Assembly (NCBI GenBank): GCA_030447385.1
Contig: JAUJOY010000005.1
Coordinates: 68,319 to 132,318 of the forward strand
Reading direction: 5' to 3'
Origin: Mycobacteriales bacterium
GTDB taxonomy: Bacteria > Actinomycetota > Actinomycetes > Mycobacteriales > SCTD01
DNA: 64,000 bases
In this document: in pieces, positions 12,155 through 24,268 of the stretch
Layout: every line of letters starts with the position of its first letter
Numbering within the stretch: position 1 is the first letter of the stretch
Program-made: the position numbers and the translations under genes
Notes under the pieces: model-generated
Database searches by the model: none
What the model saw: the letters and a program-made list of their open reading frames with translations, nothing else
What the model was told of the DNA's origin: nothing

Positions 12155-13192
12155 CTACCGCTGCGGCGGTCCTGCCGACTGAGGGGCCGGGGGTTCGGCG
12201 ACCGGCGGCACACCCTCCGACGGATCGGGCGGTACGACGACCGGCACCGCCGACGGCTCGGTGCGCAACCACACCGACCGCTGCGGGGAGGGGATGACGA
12301 TCCCCTCCTGCTCGAAGGCGTCCCGAAGCCGGCGGCGCAGCTCGCGCGCGACCGTCTCCTGCTCGAGCGGGGTCGTCCGGACCACGAGCCGGATGGCGCC
12401 GCCGTCGATGCCGAGGTCCTCGACGCCGCACACCTCGGGCTCCTCGAGGACGAAGGCTCCCACCGCGTCGCCCTTCCAGACCTCGTCGGCGACCTTCTTG
12501 ATGCACGCCCTGGCGGCCTCGACGTCGGTGCCGTCCGCGATCGAGACGTCGAGCAAGGCGCGCGACCAACCCTGGCTCCTGTTGCCCACGCGCAGGATCT
12601 CGCCGTTGCGGACGTGCCAGACCGTCCCGTCGGTGCTGCGGAGCCGGGTCGTGCGCAGGCCGACCGTCTCGACGACCCCGGTGGCCGCTCCCGCGTCGAT
12701 GACGTCACCGACCCCGTACTGGTCCTCCAGGATCACGAAGATCCCGGTGAGGAAGTCCTTCACGAGGTTCTGCGCGCCGAAGCCGACGGCAACGCCGAGG
12801 ATTCCGGCGGAGGCGATGATCGGCCCGAGGTCCACCCCCAGCTCTCCGAGCACGGTGGTGAAGGCGATCCCGAAGATGACAGCGGACGCGATGGAGCGCA
12901 GGACGCTGCCCACCGTCTCCGCCCGCTGCCGCCGGCGCTCGGCGGCGATGGCGGGCGCCGAGTCCATCAGACGCTGGCGCAGGTTCTCCGGCACGGCCGG
13001 GGTGGAGATGGCCCGCTGCACGAGCTTGCGGATGGCGCGGTGGACGAGGGCCCGCAGGATCACGGCGACGACGACGACGAGGGCGATGCGCAGACTCGCG
13101 GCGCCCCAGGTGGACACCTCGTTCCGGACGACGTCCCACAGGCTCCGACCGGCGGCAGGCTCGGGTGCAGCCGTGGAGCCGGGCAGGTGCAT
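12155..13192 (-). CDS. MscS-family mechanosensitive ion channel
   Basis: A 345-residue membrane channel. TM1 (ASLRIALVVVVAVILRALV) is near residues 32-50. TM2 lies around SVLRSIASAVIFGIAFTTVL. The pore helix region GPIIASAGILGVAVGFGAQNLVKDFLTG is the MscS signature, followed by the beta domain (EDQYGVGDVIDAG...TGVVETVGLRTTRLRS) and an alpha/beta C-terminal domain. A Pro-rich tail of about 40 residues closes the protein. The channel releases solutes on hypo-osmotic shock. It is the first gene of the minus-strand set MscS-SDR-glbO and diverges from the HNH gene. Confidence 0.93.
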   Translation of the reverse strand: MHLPGSTAAPEPAAGRSLWDVVRNEVSTWGAASLRIALVVVVAVILRALVHRAIRKLVQRAISTPAVPENLRQRLMDSAPAIAAERRRQRAETVGSVLRSIASAVIFGIAFTTVLGELGVDLGPIIASAGILGVAVGFGAQNLVKDFLTGIFVILEDQYGVGDVIDAGAATGVVETVGLRTTRLRSTDGTVWHVRNGEILRVGNRSQGWSRALLDVSIADGTDVEAARACIKKVADEVWKGDAVGAFVLEEPEVCGVEDLGIDGGAIRLVVRTTPLEQETVARELRRRLRDAFEQEGIVIPSPQRSVWLRTEPSAVPVVVPPDPSEGVPPVAEPPAPQSAGPPQR

Positions 13193-13341
13193 CGCCCGAC
13201 AATAGGACCCGACAAGAGGACCACGCGGCGGTGCAGAGCAGGGCTCGGAAAGGGCACGGCGCGTCGGGCCGCGCCGCGTTCAGCGCAAGGACGTGGCGGA
13301 TCCCGGTTCCGTCGGTCAGACTCCTGCCGGAGGAGGACGGC

Positions 13342-13887
13342 ATGGCGAGCACGGACACGGCAGCCCTGGTGCTGAACGCGACGTACGAGCCGCTGTGCGT
13401 GGTGTCGGGCCGACGCGCTGCCGTACTGGTCCTGACCGCGAAGGCTGTCCCGGTCGCCGTGGGGGACGGGGTGCTGCACAGCGAGCGGACGACCCTGGCC
13501 GTGCCCGCTGTCGTACGGCTCGCCCGGTTCGTCCGCGTCCCCTACCGGCCCGCGGTCCCCCTGACGCGCAAGGCGGTCTTCGCCCGCGACGGCGGGCGCT
13601 GTCTCTACTGCGGTGGTGCGGCGACCAGCCTGGACCACGTCGTGCCCAAGAGCCGCGGCGGGCCGCACACGTGGGAGAACGTCGTGTCGGCGTGCGGACG
13701 CTGCAACCACCTCAAGGCCGACCGCGGGATCGCGGAGCTGGGGTGGCGGCTGCGGGCCAAGCCGACCGTCCCCACCGGAGCCGCCTGGCGCGTGGTGGGA
13801 GCCCGGCGGATGGACCCACGCTGGCAGCCCTACCTCGACGGGGAGCCTGCCGACGACGCCGAACTGGTCTGGGAAGAACCGGCCTGA
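13342..13887 (+). CDS. HNH endonuclease family protein
   Basis: 181 residues from an ATG with a GGAGGAGG site just upstream. The N-terminal half (VLNATYEPLCVVSGRRAAVLVL) is the usual leader of the actinobacterial RecB/HNH-type family. The C-terminal half carries the HNH module: zinc Cys pairs CLYCGG and CGRCN with the catalytic LDHVVPKSRGG and the N in ENVVSACGRCNH, then H. Members of this family are chromosomal, solitary and of unknown biological role; DNA cleavage is inferred from the fold. The amidase begins 24 bases after its stop. Confidence 0.9.
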   Translation: MASTDTAALVLNATYEPLCVVSGRRAAVLVLTAKAVPVAVGDGVLHSERTTLAVPAVVRLARFVRVPYRPAVPLTRKAVFARDGGRCLYCGGAATSLDHVVPKSRGGPHTWENVVSACGRCNHLKADRGIAELGWRLRAKPTVPTGAAWRVVGARRMDPRWQPYLDGEPADDAELVWEEPA

Positions 13888-13910
13888 CCCGTCCCGGCTA
13901 CCGTCGCGGC

Positions 13911-15323
13911 ATGACCTCGCTGCACGACCTGTCGGCGCTCGAGCAGGCCGCGGCCATCCGCAGTGGCTCCACCTGTGCGCTCGACCTGGTCGACCACTAC
14001 GCCGAGCGGATCGAGCGCCTCGACGCCTCGGTGGGCGCTTTCGTCACCCGGACGCTGGACGCGGCGAGGGCGCAGGCGAAGGAGGCCGACGCGGCGGTTG
14101 CTGCGGGCGACGACCTGCCGCCGCTGCACGGTGTGCCCATCGGCATCAAGGACCTCAACCTAACTGCAGGGGTGCGCACCCGGTTGGGCTCGCCGGTGTT
14201 CGGCGACTTCGTCCCGCCGCTGTCGGACTTCGTCGTGGACAAGCTGTGCGCGGCCGGCACGGTCAGCCTGGGCAAGACCAACACCCCCGAGTTCGGCCTG
14301 CCCTGCTACACCGAACCGGAGGGCCTGGCGCCCGCGCGCACGCCGTGGGACCTCTCGCGCTCGGCAGGCGGGTCCAGCGGTGGCGCCGCAGCGGCGGTGG
14401 CCGCGGGGTTACTGCCCTTCGCGCAGGGCAGCGACGGCGGTGGCTCGATCCGGATCCCGGCGAGCGTCTGCGGGCTGTTCGGCCTGAAGCCCGCCCGCGG
14501 CCGGATCAGCGCGGGGCCGATCGTCGGGGACATCAGCGGGCTGGCGACCAACGGCCCGCTCACGCGTACGGTCCGGGACGCCGCGGCGATGCTGGACGCG
14601 ATGGCCGGGCCGATGCCGGGCGATCCGCACTGGGCGCCGCCGCCGGCGCAGACGTTCCTGTCGGCCTGCGAGCAGGAGCCGGGCCGCCTCCGGGTCGGCC
14701 GCTACCGCGACAACGGACTGCTGGGCTACGGGCTGCACCCGGAGGTGCTCGCCGCCTACGAGTCGGCCACGGCGCTGCTGTCCGAGCTGGGGCACGACGT
14801 GGAGGACGTCGCGGCTCCCTTCGACCCTGGGCTGCTGCCGTCGTTCGAGACCGTGTGGTCGGTCAGCGCCGCCGGGGTGCCCGTCGACCCGGCGCGCGAG
14901 CCCGAGCTGCGTCCGCTGACGCGGTGGCTGCGGGAGCGGGGACGCGCGACCAGCGCCACGCAGTACACCGGCGCGCTGTCGGCGATGCAGCTGGCCGCGC
15001 GGCGGGCGGTGACGGCGACAGCGGCGTACGACGTGGTGCTCACCCCTACCCTCGCGCAGCTGCCGGCTCCGCTCGGGTGGTTCCAGGATGCCGGGGGACC
15101 GCGGGAGGAGTTCGACCGGATGGTCGCCTGGACGCCGTTCACCGCGCCCTACAACACCAGCGGGCAGCCGGCGGTCAACGTGCCGCTGCACTCCACGCCG
15201 GACGGGCTGCCGGTGGGCGTGATGCTCGTCGGCCGGCCGGCGGACGAGCTGACGCTCCTGCGGCTGTCGGCTTCGCTCGAGCAGGCGAGGCCGTGGCGCG
15301 ACCGCCACCCGGCGATGTGGTGA
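13911..15323 (+). CDS. Amidase (amidase signature family)
   Basis: A 470-residue hydrolase of the amidase signature family. The Ser-cisSer-Lys triad is visible: Lys in GVPIGIKDLN near residue 81, the first Ser in SAGGSSGGAAAAVAAG, and the nucleophile Ser in QGSDGGGSIRIPAS. The length is usual for the family, and the C-terminal block FTAPYNTSGQPAVNVPL is conserved in amide and aryl-amidases. It lacks GatA-specific neighbours (no gatB or gatC here), so it is a catabolic or detoxifying amidase with unknown substrate. The TGA overlaps the GTG start of malQ, implying coupled translation. Confidence 0.9.
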   Translation: MTSLHDLSALEQAAAIRSGSTCALDLVDHYAERIERLDASVGAFVTRTLDAARAQAKEADAAVAAGDDLPPLHGVPIGIKDLNLTAGVRTRLGSPVFGDFVPPLSDFVVDKLCAAGTVSLGKTNTPEFGLPCYTEPEGLAPARTPWDLSRSAGGSSGGAAAAVAAGLLPFAQGSDGGGSIRIPASVCGLFGLKPARGRISAGPIVGDISGLATNGPLTRTVRDAAAMLDAMAGPMPGDPHWAPPPAQTFLSACEQEPGRLRVGRYRDNGLLGYGLHPEVLAAYESATALLSELGHDVEDVAAPFDPGLLPSFETVWSVSAAGVPVDPAREPELRPLTRWLRERGRATSATQYTGALSAMQLAARRAVTATAAYDVVLTPTLAQLPAPLGWFQDAGGPREEFDRMVAWTPFTAPYNTSGQPAVNVPLHSTPDGLPVGVMLVGRPADELTLLRLSASLEQARPWRDRHPAMW

Positions 15324-17380
15324 GCTCGCCCGCGCTGGAGCAGCTCGCGGAGGCGTACGGGGTGGCCACCTCCTACGAGGACTTCGCCGGCAGGCGCGTC
15401 GACGTCGCGCCCGCCGCGGTGGGAGCCGCCCTCGCGGCGCTGGGCGTGATGGCCGACGGCCCGCGGGCCGTGACCGACGCGCTCGCCGAGGTGGCGGCCG
15501 CGCCGTGGCGGCGGCTGGTCCCGCCGACCGTGGTGGTGGTGGACGGCTCGTCAGAGGTGACCGTGCATGCGCCCGAGAACACAGCCGTCCGGCTCGAGAT
15601 CGAGCTCGAGGACGGCAGCCGCCGCGTCGTGCCGGCCGAAGGGGCGGTGACGCAGCGGCGGGAAGGCGCGGTCCGCAGGGTGGTCCCGCTGCCCGACCTC
15701 CCGTACGGCTGGCACCGGCTGCACGCGAGCGCCGGGGACCAGAGCGCAGCGGCCGTGCTCGTGGTCTCCCCTGGGAAGGTCGAGCTGCCGGCCGGGCTGC
15801 AGCGCGCCTGGGGCTGGATGGTGCAGCTCTACAGCCTGCGCAGCGCACAGTCCTGGGCGATGGGCGACTACGCCGACCTGCGGACGGTGGTCGAGCGCAG
15901 CGCCGCGGACGGCGCCGGCGTCGTGCTGCTCAACCCGATCCACGCCGAGACCCCTGTGCCGCCGATCGACCCCTCGCCCTACTCCCCGTCGAGCCGCCGG
16001 TTCCGCTCGCCGCTGTACCTGCACATCGAGGACGTCCCGGAGTACGCCTCGGCGCCCGCCTCCGTGCGCGCGAGCATCGACGCGTGCCGCCCGGCGGCCG
16101 AGCCCGACCGCATCCCGCGCGACCCGGTGTGGCAGGCCAAGCTGGCAGCGCTCGGGCAGCTGTGGCCGACCGACCGGAGGGAGGCGCTCGCCGGCTGGCG
16201 GGAGGCGCAGGGCGCACCGCTCGAGGAGCTCGCGCTGTTCTGCGCGCTCGCGGAGGAGCACGGGGTGCCGTGGCAGGACTGGCCCGAGGACCAGCGGCGC
16301 CCCGACGCCGCCGGCATCGCCGCTGCGAAGGCTCGCCACGAGGACCGGATCGCCTTCTGGTGCTGGGTCCAGCTGCTGGTCGACGAGCAGCTCGCGGGTG
16401 CCGGCGACGGGCTGCCCTTCGGCGTGATCCACGACCTGGCGGTCGGGGTGGACGCCGGTGGGGCCGACGCCTGGGCGCTGCAGGACGCGCTGGCACTGAA
16501 CACCACGGTCGGCGCCCCGCCGGACTCGTTCAACCAGCAGGGCCAGAACTGGGGGCTCCCGCCGTGGCGCCCGGACCGGCTGGCCGAGCTCGGCTACCTG
16601 CCGTTCCGCGACGTGGTGCGGGGGGTGCTGCGCCATGCGGGTGGTCTGCGGATCGACCACGTCATGGGGCTCTTCCGCCTCTGGTGGGTGCCGTCCGGAG
16701 CCTCCGCCGCCGACGGGACCTACGTCTCCTACGACGCCGACGCGCTCCTTGCGATCCTCACGCTGGAGGCCACGCGCGCGGGGGCCCTGGTCGTCGGCGA
16801 GGACCTCGGCACGGTGGAGGAGCGGGTCCGGTCGAGCCTCGCAGCGGCCGGCGTCCTCGGCAGCTCGGTGCTGTGGTTCGAGACCGAGGCCGAGGACTTC
16901 CTGCCGCCCGAGCGCTGGCGCGAGCTCAGCCTGGCCACGGTGACCACCCACGACCTGCCGACCGCGGCCGGGTTCCTGGCGGAGGAGCACGTACGCGTAC
17001 GCGAGGAGCTCGGCCAGCTGGGCCTGCCGGTCGAGCAGGAGCGTGAGCGCGTACGGCAGGAGCGGGCGGCGCTCCTGCGCCGGCTGGAGGACTCCGGGCT
17101 GCTGGCCGCGCACGGTGGAGATCCGGTGCTCGCCATGCACGCCATGCTTCCCGCCTCCCCGAGCCGGCTCGTGCTGGCGGCCCTCGGTGACGCCGTCGGC
17201 GACCTGCGGCAGCCCAACCTGCCGGGCACGGTCGAGGAGTACCCCAACTGGCGGCTGCCCGTGGCCGATGCGGCCGGCCGGCCGATCGGGCTGGAGGAGC
17301 TGCTGGAGTCCCCGGGCGTGCGGCGGCTGACGGCGCTGCTGGCTGAGGGGGTCGCAGCCCGCAGACCGCCGGTCCGCTAG
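15320..17380 (+). CDS. malQ: 4-alpha-glucanotransferase (amylomaltase)
   Basis: A 686-residue GH77 enzyme that transfers maltosyl units between alpha-1,4-glucans in the cytoplasm. The N-terminal ~150 residues form the extra beta-domain seen in actinobacterial MalQ. The catalytic barrel then starts at WGWMVQLYSLRS. Motifs include DYADLRTVVE, NQQGQNWGLPPWRP, LRIDHVMGLFRLWW (nucleophile Asp), VVGEDLGTV (acid/base Glu) and VTTHDLPT. A GTG at 15320 overlaps the amidase stop (GTGA); another GTG three bases upstream is possible. No other glycogen genes are adjacent. Confidence 0.93.
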   Translation: MSSPALEQLAEAYGVATSYEDFAGRRVDVAPAAVGAALAALGVMADGPRAVTDALAEVAAAPWRRLVPPTVVVVDGSSEVTVHAPENTAVRLEIELEDGSRRVVPAEGAVTQRREGAVRRVVPLPDLPYGWHRLHASAGDQSAAAVLVVSPGKVELPAGLQRAWGWMVQLYSLRSAQSWAMGDYADLRTVVERSAADGAGVVLLNPIHAETPVPPIDPSPYSPSSRRFRSPLYLHIEDVPEYASAPASVRASIDACRPAAEPDRIPRDPVWQAKLAALGQLWPTDRREALAGWREAQGAPLEELALFCALAEEHGVPWQDWPEDQRRPDAAGIAAAKARHEDRIAFWCWVQLLVDEQLAGAGDGLPFGVIHDLAVGVDAGGADAWALQDALALNTTVGAPPDSFNQQGQNWGLPPWRPDRLAELGYLPFRDVVRGVLRHAGGLRIDHVMGLFRLWWVPSGASAADGTYVSYDADALLAILTLEATRAGALVVGEDLGTVEERVRSSLAAAGVLGSSVLWFETEAEDFLPPERWRELSLATVTTHDLPTAAGFLAEEHVRVREELGQLGLPVEQERERVRQERAALLRRLEDSGLLAAHGGDPVLAMHAMLPASPSRLVLAALGDAVGDLRQPNLPGTVEEYPNWRLPVADAAGRPIGLEELLESPGVRRLTALLAEGVAARRPPVR

Positions 17381-17381
17381 C

Positions 17382-17762
17382 GTGCGCGCCGTGACTTCCC
17401 TCCTCCGCTGCCGCCCGCGCGTCCTGCTGCTGATCGTCACAGCGGCCGCCCTGACGGCGTGCGGAAGCGGCGACGAGAGCGCCACCAACCAGCTCGGCTA
17501 CCGCAACGGCGCCGGTCCCGAGTCGCCCGAGCTGAGCCTGTTCCAGGCCCTCGCCATGTACGTCATCGTCCCCGCGGCCATCTTCGGCGGCGTGGCCCTG
17601 CTGGTCTGGCTCCCCGGCATGATCCGGGGCACCAGCTACCGCCCCGGCCGCGGCTGGTCGTCACCTCCGCTGTGGTTCGCCGGACCGGCCAACCCCACTT
17701 CAGCGGTGGAGTCGGCCGACCCGAAGGGCATGCAGAGGGGCGGTGCAAGTGGCAGCTGGTGA
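17382..17762 (+). CDS. Membrane-anchored lipoprotein-like protein
   Basis: A 126-residue protein. The N-terminal signal RPRVLLLIVTAAALTAC ends in a lipobox-like LTAC, and a second hydrophobic helix (ALAMYVIVPAAIFGGVALLVWLPGMI) lies near residues 55-80. The C-terminal tail RGTSYRPGRGW is typical of a conserved actinobacterial family of unknown function that is usually followed, as here, by a DUF5130 gene. The two genes overlap by 20 bases, so they are translationally linked. Start could be GTG 17382 or GTG 17391. Confidence 0.75.
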   Translation: MRAVTSLLRCRPRVLLLIVTAAALTACGSGDESATNQLGYRNGAGPESPELSLFQALAMYVIVPAAIFGGVALLVWLPGMIRGTSYRPGRGWSSPPLWFAGPANPTSAVESADPKGMQRGGASGSW

Positions 17763-18180
17763 GGGCCTGACCCCCCGGCAGCAGGAGCGCATCGAGCAGG
17801 CTGTGGACAGCTGCCGTTCGGACAACGGCCTGGACGTCTCGGTGCTCGTCGGAGACCTGGAGATCTCCGACCTCGGGCAGTTCCGGTCCGCATCGGAGCG
17901 GCTGCACGCCGGGCTGGGCGAGCGCAGTCGTTCCGCCGTCCTCCTGGTCGTGGCGCCCGGCCAGCGGCGGATGGAGATCGTGACCGGGCCAGGCGTGCGC
18001 CGCCGGGTGCCCGACCGCGTCTGCGCCGCCGCCGTCGTCGCGATGAAGGGCGCGTTCGCGCGCGGGAACCTCGCCGGCGGGATCGTGGACGCGCTGAAGC
18101 AGATCGCCGCCTCGGCCGGCAAGGGCGAGCCGCTCGCCCTCGAGGCGCCGCAGGCCGCGGAGTCGTCCAGCTCCCACTGA
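17743..18180 (+). CDS. DUF5130 (TPM-like) family protein
   Basis: 145 residues with the TPM-like alpha/beta fold signature: LTPRQQERIEQAVDSC, a central LDVSVLVGDLE strand, and RSAVLLVVAPGQRRMEIVTGPGVRRRVPD followed by AAVVAMKGAFARGNLAGGIVDAL. TPM domains have been linked to phosphatase activity and to photosystem repair in other organisms, but DUF5130 members have no established role. It starts inside the 3' end of the upstream membrane-protein gene (GTG 17743; GTG 17749 is an alternative) and ends 20 bases before the convergent pepN stop. Confidence 0.8.
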   Translation: MQVAAGEGLTPRQQERIEQAVDSCRSDNGLDVSVLVGDLEISDLGQFRSASERLHAGLGERSRSAVLLVVAPGQRRMEIVTGPGVRRRVPDRVCAAAVVAMKGAFARGNLAGGIVDALKQIAASAGKGEPLALEAPQAAESSSSH

Positions 18181-18199
18181 GACCGGGCGGCGTGCCCGC

Positions 18200-20746
<2,547 letters not shown>

Positions 20747-20862
20747 GCAGCAGGGCCCTTCGTCGTACCGGGTGGGGAAACTCACTCTTCCACGCACGTC
20801 GAGGCGGTTGGCTCTGCCCGCCCCGAGGTGTAGCGCGGGTCTGCCCGGACAGGAAGCCAGTC

Positions 20863-21456
20863 ATGGCCGACAGAACGAAGGTGGACTTCTGGTTCGACCC
20901 GCTGTGCCCCTGGGCGTGGATCACCTCGCGGTGGATGCTCGAGGTGGAGCAGGTCCGCACGATCGAGCTGTCGTGGCACGTGATGAGCCTCGCGCTGCTC
21001 AACGACGCAGAGGCCTCGAGCACGAAGTGGGGCCCGGTGCGGGTGCTGATCGCCGCTTCGGCAGCGCACGGGGAGGAGGTGGTCCTGCCGCTCTACACGG
21101 CGTACGGCGAGCGGATCCACACCGGCCTGCCCGACAGGACCGAGATCGACCGGGCACTGCACGAGCAGGCACTGGCCGCGGCCGGGCTGCCTCCCGACCT
21201 GGCCGCCGCAGCCGGGGACCCCTCCCACGACGAGGCGCTGACCAAGAGCCACCACGAGGGGATGGACTCGGTCGGCATGGAGGTGGGCACCCCGGTCATC
21301 CACGTCGAGGGCGTCGCGTTCTTCGGGCCGGTGCTGTCGCGCATCCCGCGCGGCGAGCAGGCCGGGACGGTGTGGGACGGCGCCCGCATGCTGGCCGGCT
21401 TCCCGCACTTCTACGAGCTCAAGCGGTCCCGCACCGAGAGCCCGCAGCTCGACTGA
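20863..21456 (+). CDS. DsbA-family, mycothiol-dependent Rv2466c-like protein
   Basis: A 197-residue thioredoxin-fold protein. The N-terminal [15 protein letters not shown] carries a CPW active site with a single Cys and the Trp-rich context of Rv2466c, the mycothiol-dependent reductase/nitroreductase of mycobacteria. The helical insert ([19 protein letters not shown]) and the cis-Pro region [17 protein letters not shown] follow. Rv2466c-like proteins are induced by oxidative stress. The gene is divergent from pepN as in mycobacteria and is followed 14 bases later by an aldehyde dehydrogenase, so the two may be co-expressed. Confidence 0.88.
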   Translation: MADRTKVDFWFDPLCPWAWITSRWMLEVEQVRTIELSWHVMSLALLNDAEASSTKWGPVRVLIAASAAHGEEVVLPLYTAYGERIHTGLPDRTEIDRALHEQALAAAGLPPDLAAAAGDPSHDEALTKSHHEGMDSVGMEVGTPVIHVEGVAFFGPVLSRIPRGEQAGTVWDGARMLAGFPHFYELKRSRTESPQLD

Positions 21457-21470
21457 CGGAGGGAGCAGCG

Positions 21471-22889
21471 GTGCAGGCACGCGAGGCGTTCTATCTGGGC
21501 GGGAGGTGGGCGCCGGCGCGCGGTCGTGCGCCGATCCCCGTCATCGACCCGGCGACGGAGCAGCAGGTGTCGTCGGTACCGGCCGGGGAGGCGGAGGACA
21601 TCGATGCGGCCGTGGCGGCGGCCCGCAGCGCGTTCGAGGCCTGGGCGGGCCGCTCCCCGAAGGACAGGGCGGCGCTGCTCGCGGCGGCGGCGGACGCGCT
21701 GGAGGCGCGCACCGACGAGGTCGCGCTGACCATCTCGACGGAGATGGGTACACCGCTCGGCTTCAGCAAGGCGGTGCAGGTCGGCAACCCCGTACGCGTG
21801 CTGCGGTCCTACGCCGAGATCCTCGCGGCCTACTCCTTCGAGGAGCGGATCGCCAACTCTCTCGTGGTGAAGGAGCCGATCGGCGTCGTCGGCGCGATCA
21901 CCCCCTGGAACTACCCGCTGCACCAGGTGGTGGCGAAGGTGGCGGCGGCGCTGGCCGCGGGCTGCACCGTGGTGCTCAAGCCGTCGGAGGTCGCGCCGCT
22001 GTCCGCGTTCGCGCTCGCCGAGATCTTCGACGACATCGGCCTGCGCGCAGGGGTGTTCAACCTCGTCACCGGGCTCGGTCCGCTCGTGGGTGAGGCGCTC
22101 GTACGCCATCCGGACGTCGACATGGTCTCCTTCACCGGCTCCACGGCGGCCGGCAAGCGGGTCATGGCGCTGGCGGCGGAGACGGTCAAGAAGGTCTCCC
22201 TGGAGCTCGGCGGCAAGAGCGCGTTCGTCGTCCTCGACGACGCCGACCTCCCCAAGGCGGTCAAGGTCGGGCTCGCCAACTGCTTCATCAACGGCGGCCA
22301 GACCTGCACGGCGTGGACGCGGATGCTGGTCCCCGCAGCGCGCTACGAGGAGGCTCTGGATCTGCTCGAGGCGGGTGCGGCGAAGTACCCCGTGGGTGCG
22401 CCGACCGAGGAGGGAACGCGGGTCGGCCCGCTCGCCAACGCCCGGCAGTACGAGAAGGTCGTCGGCTACATCGAGGAGGCGCTCGCCTCGGGGGCGACGG
22501 TGGTCGCCGGCGGTCCGGAGCGGCCCGAGGGTCGCGACACCGGCTACTACGTGAGGCCGACGGTGCTGGCCGGTGTCGCGCCCGGGTCGCGGGTCGAGCA
22601 GGAGGAGGTCTTCGGCCCCGTGCTGGCCGTGATCCCGTACGACACGGAGGACGACGCCGTCGCGATCGCCAACGGCACGCCGTACGGCCTCGCGGGTGGG
22701 GTGTTCTCGGGCGACCAGGAGCGGGCGGTCCGCTTCGCCCGCCGGATGCGCACCGGGATGGTGGACGTCAACGGCGGGCGCTTCAACCCCCTGGCCCCCT
22801 TCGGCGGCTACAAGCAGAGCGGCAACGGGCGCGAGCTCGGGGAGTACGGCCTGGAGGAGTTCCTCGAGGTGAAGTCCCTCCAGCTCTGA
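21471..22889 (+). CDS. Aldehyde dehydrogenase (NAD-dependent)
   Basis: A 472-residue member of the ALDH superfamily. The catalytic motifs are complete: TPWNYPLHQ (oxyanion Asn), [12 protein letters not shown] (cofactor Lys), [24 protein letters not shown] (general base Glu) and [13 protein letters not shown] (nucleophile Cys). The C-terminal [14 protein letters not shown] and [16 protein letters not shown] are typical. The substrate is not predictable; the sequence is closest in style to broad-range actinobacterial dehydrogenases acting on small aldehydes. The GTG start at 21471 has a GGAGGGAG site upstream. Confidence 0.92.
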   Translation: MQAREAFYLGGRWAPARGRAPIPVIDPATEQQVSSVPAGEAEDIDAAVAAARSAFEAWAGRSPKDRAALLAAAADALEARTDEVALTISTEMGTPLGFSKAVQVGNPVRVLRSYAEILAAYSFEERIANSLVVKEPIGVVGAITPWNYPLHQVVAKVAAALAAGCTVVLKPSEVAPLSAFALAEIFDDIGLRAGVFNLVTGLGPLVGEALVRHPDVDMVSFTGSTAAGKRVMALAAETVKKVSLELGGKSAFVVLDDADLPKAVKVGLANCFINGGQTCTAWTRMLVPAARYEEALDLLEAGAAKYPVGAPTEEGTRVGPLANARQYEKVVGYIEEALASGATVVAGGPERPEGRDTGYYVRPTVLAGVAPGSRVEQEEVFGPVLAVIPYDTEDDAVAIANGTPYGLAGGVFSGDQERAVRFARRMRTGMVDVNGGRFNPLAPFGGYKQSGNGRELGEYGLEEFLEVKSLQL

Positions 22890-22904
22890 CCCGCCTCAAC
22901 TTCT

Positions 22905-22969
22905 GCGCTGATCTTCGCCTTCTCGGGCTGATGCAGGCGTGCCGGTCCCCTACGAGGCGAAGTCAGCGC
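22905..22969. terminator. Long hairpin between convergent genes
   Basis: An arm at 22905-22920 (gcgctgatcttcgcct) and one at 22955-22969 (aggcgaagtcagcgc) are complementary except for one bulged T, with 34 bases between. It lies in the 124-base gap between the converging aldehyde dehydrogenase and DUF429 genes, so a shared terminator is likely; a dispersed palindrome is the alternative. Confidence 0.5.
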
Positions 22970-23013
22970 ACGTCGGGTGGGGAGTCGCGGTCGCGGAGGT
23001 GAGGGCGGTCCTG

Positions 23014-23682
23014 TCAGACCACGATCCGCATCGGTACGCCCAGCGCGTCCACCTCGTCGCCCAGCACCTCCGCCTCCCCGCGCAGCCAGCGCGCCGCGCT
23101 CCACGCGCAGGCCACCGCGTCCAGGCAGTCATCCGGCTGCGCCCGCCCGGGCCGGGGTTGGGGGAGCGCGAGCGAGGGGAGCCAGGAGCGCAGCACGTCG
23201 AGCCGCGCCGCACGACCGGCCGGCGTCCGCTTCGGTGGCAGCGACCGGCCGCCGAGCCGGCGCAGGGAGACCTCGGGGTGCGCCTCGACCACCCGCGCCG
23301 CGACGGCCGGTGCGGACCGGACCAGCGCGTCCACCTCCGCGACCCTCGCCAGCAGGTGGAAGGTCTGGATGCTCACACCGACCGAGCCGGCTGCCCGCGA
23401 CAGGATCGTCGCCTCCGCCTGCGTCGCCGCCTCGAGGACCACGCGCGGCGGGGTCAGGAACACCGACGAGCGCCGGTCGCCCAGCACCACTCTCGCCTCG
23501 AGGTCGGCTCCCCGCCGACGAGCTCCGGCCGGCAGCCCGATCGGGATGTCGACCGCGACGACGGCGGCGTCCAGCGCGAGCAGGTCCGCGAACGAGCCCG
23601 CGTGCCAGCGGACGCTGCCTGCCTCGACGAGCGCCCCGACCCAGCTCCCGGGGCAGCCGTCCACGCCGAGGACCGCCGTCAC
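23014..23682 (-). CDS. DUF429 family protein
   Basis: 222 residues from the GTG at 23682, which gives the family-typical start TAVLGVDGCPGSWVGA; a TTG at 23712 would add ten residues. The fold resembles RNase H-like nucleotidyl hydrolases: an N-terminal VDGCPG, the acidic VVAVDIPIGLP, a conserved SVFLTPPR, and VEAHPEVSLRRLGG, ending with PDDCLDAVACAWSA. These conserved Asp/Glu positions suggest a metal-dependent active site, but no reaction is established for DUF429. It converges with the aldehyde dehydrogenase and diverges from rpiB. Confidence 0.85.
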   Translation of the reverse strand: MTAVLGVDGCPGSWVGALVEAGSVRWHAGSFADLLALDAAVVAVDIPIGLPAGARRRGADLEARVVLGDRRSSVFLTPPRVVLEAATQAEATILSRAAGSVGVSIQTFHLLARVAEVDALVRSAPAVAARVVEAHPEVSLRRLGGRSLPPKRTPAGRAARLDVLRSWLPSLALPQPRPGRAQPDDCLDAVACAWSAARWLRGEAEVLGDEVDALGVPMRIVV

Positions 23683-23741
23683 GCGGGAAAGGCTGCCACC
23701 CCGCTTCGACAAGCCGCCCCTGGCACCGGGAGACTGAGCCG

Positions 23742-24209
23742 ATGCGCGTACACCTCGGCTCCGACCATGCCGGCTTCGAGCTCAAGGAGGCGGTGGTCCG
23801 GCGGCTGACCGAGCTCGGTCACGAGCCCGTGGACCACGGTCCGCAGGAGTACGACGCGGTGGACGACTACCCGCCGTTCGTCCTGCGTGCCGCGGCAGCG
23901 ACCGCCGCGGAGCCGGACAGCCTGGGCATCGTGCTGGGCGGTTCCGGGAACGGCGAGGCGATCGCGGCCAACAAGGTGGCCGGCATCCGGTGCGCGCTGG
24001 CATGGAGCAACGAGCTGGCGCAGCTGGCTCGGGAGCACAACGACGCCAACGTCGTCAGCCTCGGCGCCCGCATGCACGACGAGGCCACGGCGCTCGGCAT
24101 CGTGGAGACGTTCCTCACGACGGACTACAGCAACGAGGACCGGCACAGCCGCCGGATCGCGATGCTCACGGAGTACGAGGGCACCGGCGACCTGCCACCG
24201 CTGCCCTAG
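23742..24209 (+). CDS. rpiB: Ribose-5-phosphate isomerase B
   Basis: A 155-residue sugar-phosphate isomerase interconverting ribose-5-P and ribulose-5-P. The motifs LGSDHAGFELKEAV, DHGPQEYDAVDDYP and GGSGNGEAIAANKVAGIR are visible. The catalytic Cys of E. coli RpiB is absent and the Glu in NGEAIAANK takes its place, as in the M. tuberculosis enzyme. Besides the pentose phosphate pathway, the product could feed ribulose-5-P to the phosphoribulokinase encoded 11 kb away. The frame extends upstream but the ATG at 23742 fits the family N-terminus exactly. nei follows 59 bases later. Confidence 0.95.
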   Translation: MRVHLGSDHAGFELKEAVVRRLTELGHEPVDHGPQEYDAVDDYPPFVLRAAAATAAEPDSLGIVLGGSGNGEAIAANKVAGIRCALAWSNELAQLAREHNDANVVSLGARMHDEATALGIVETFLTTDYSNEDRHSRRIAMLTEYEGTGDLPPLP

Positions 24210-24268
24210 CCGCGCAAGACACACGTCCCGCGACCACCAGCCGGACGCTCGGACAGGAGCCGGCACCG

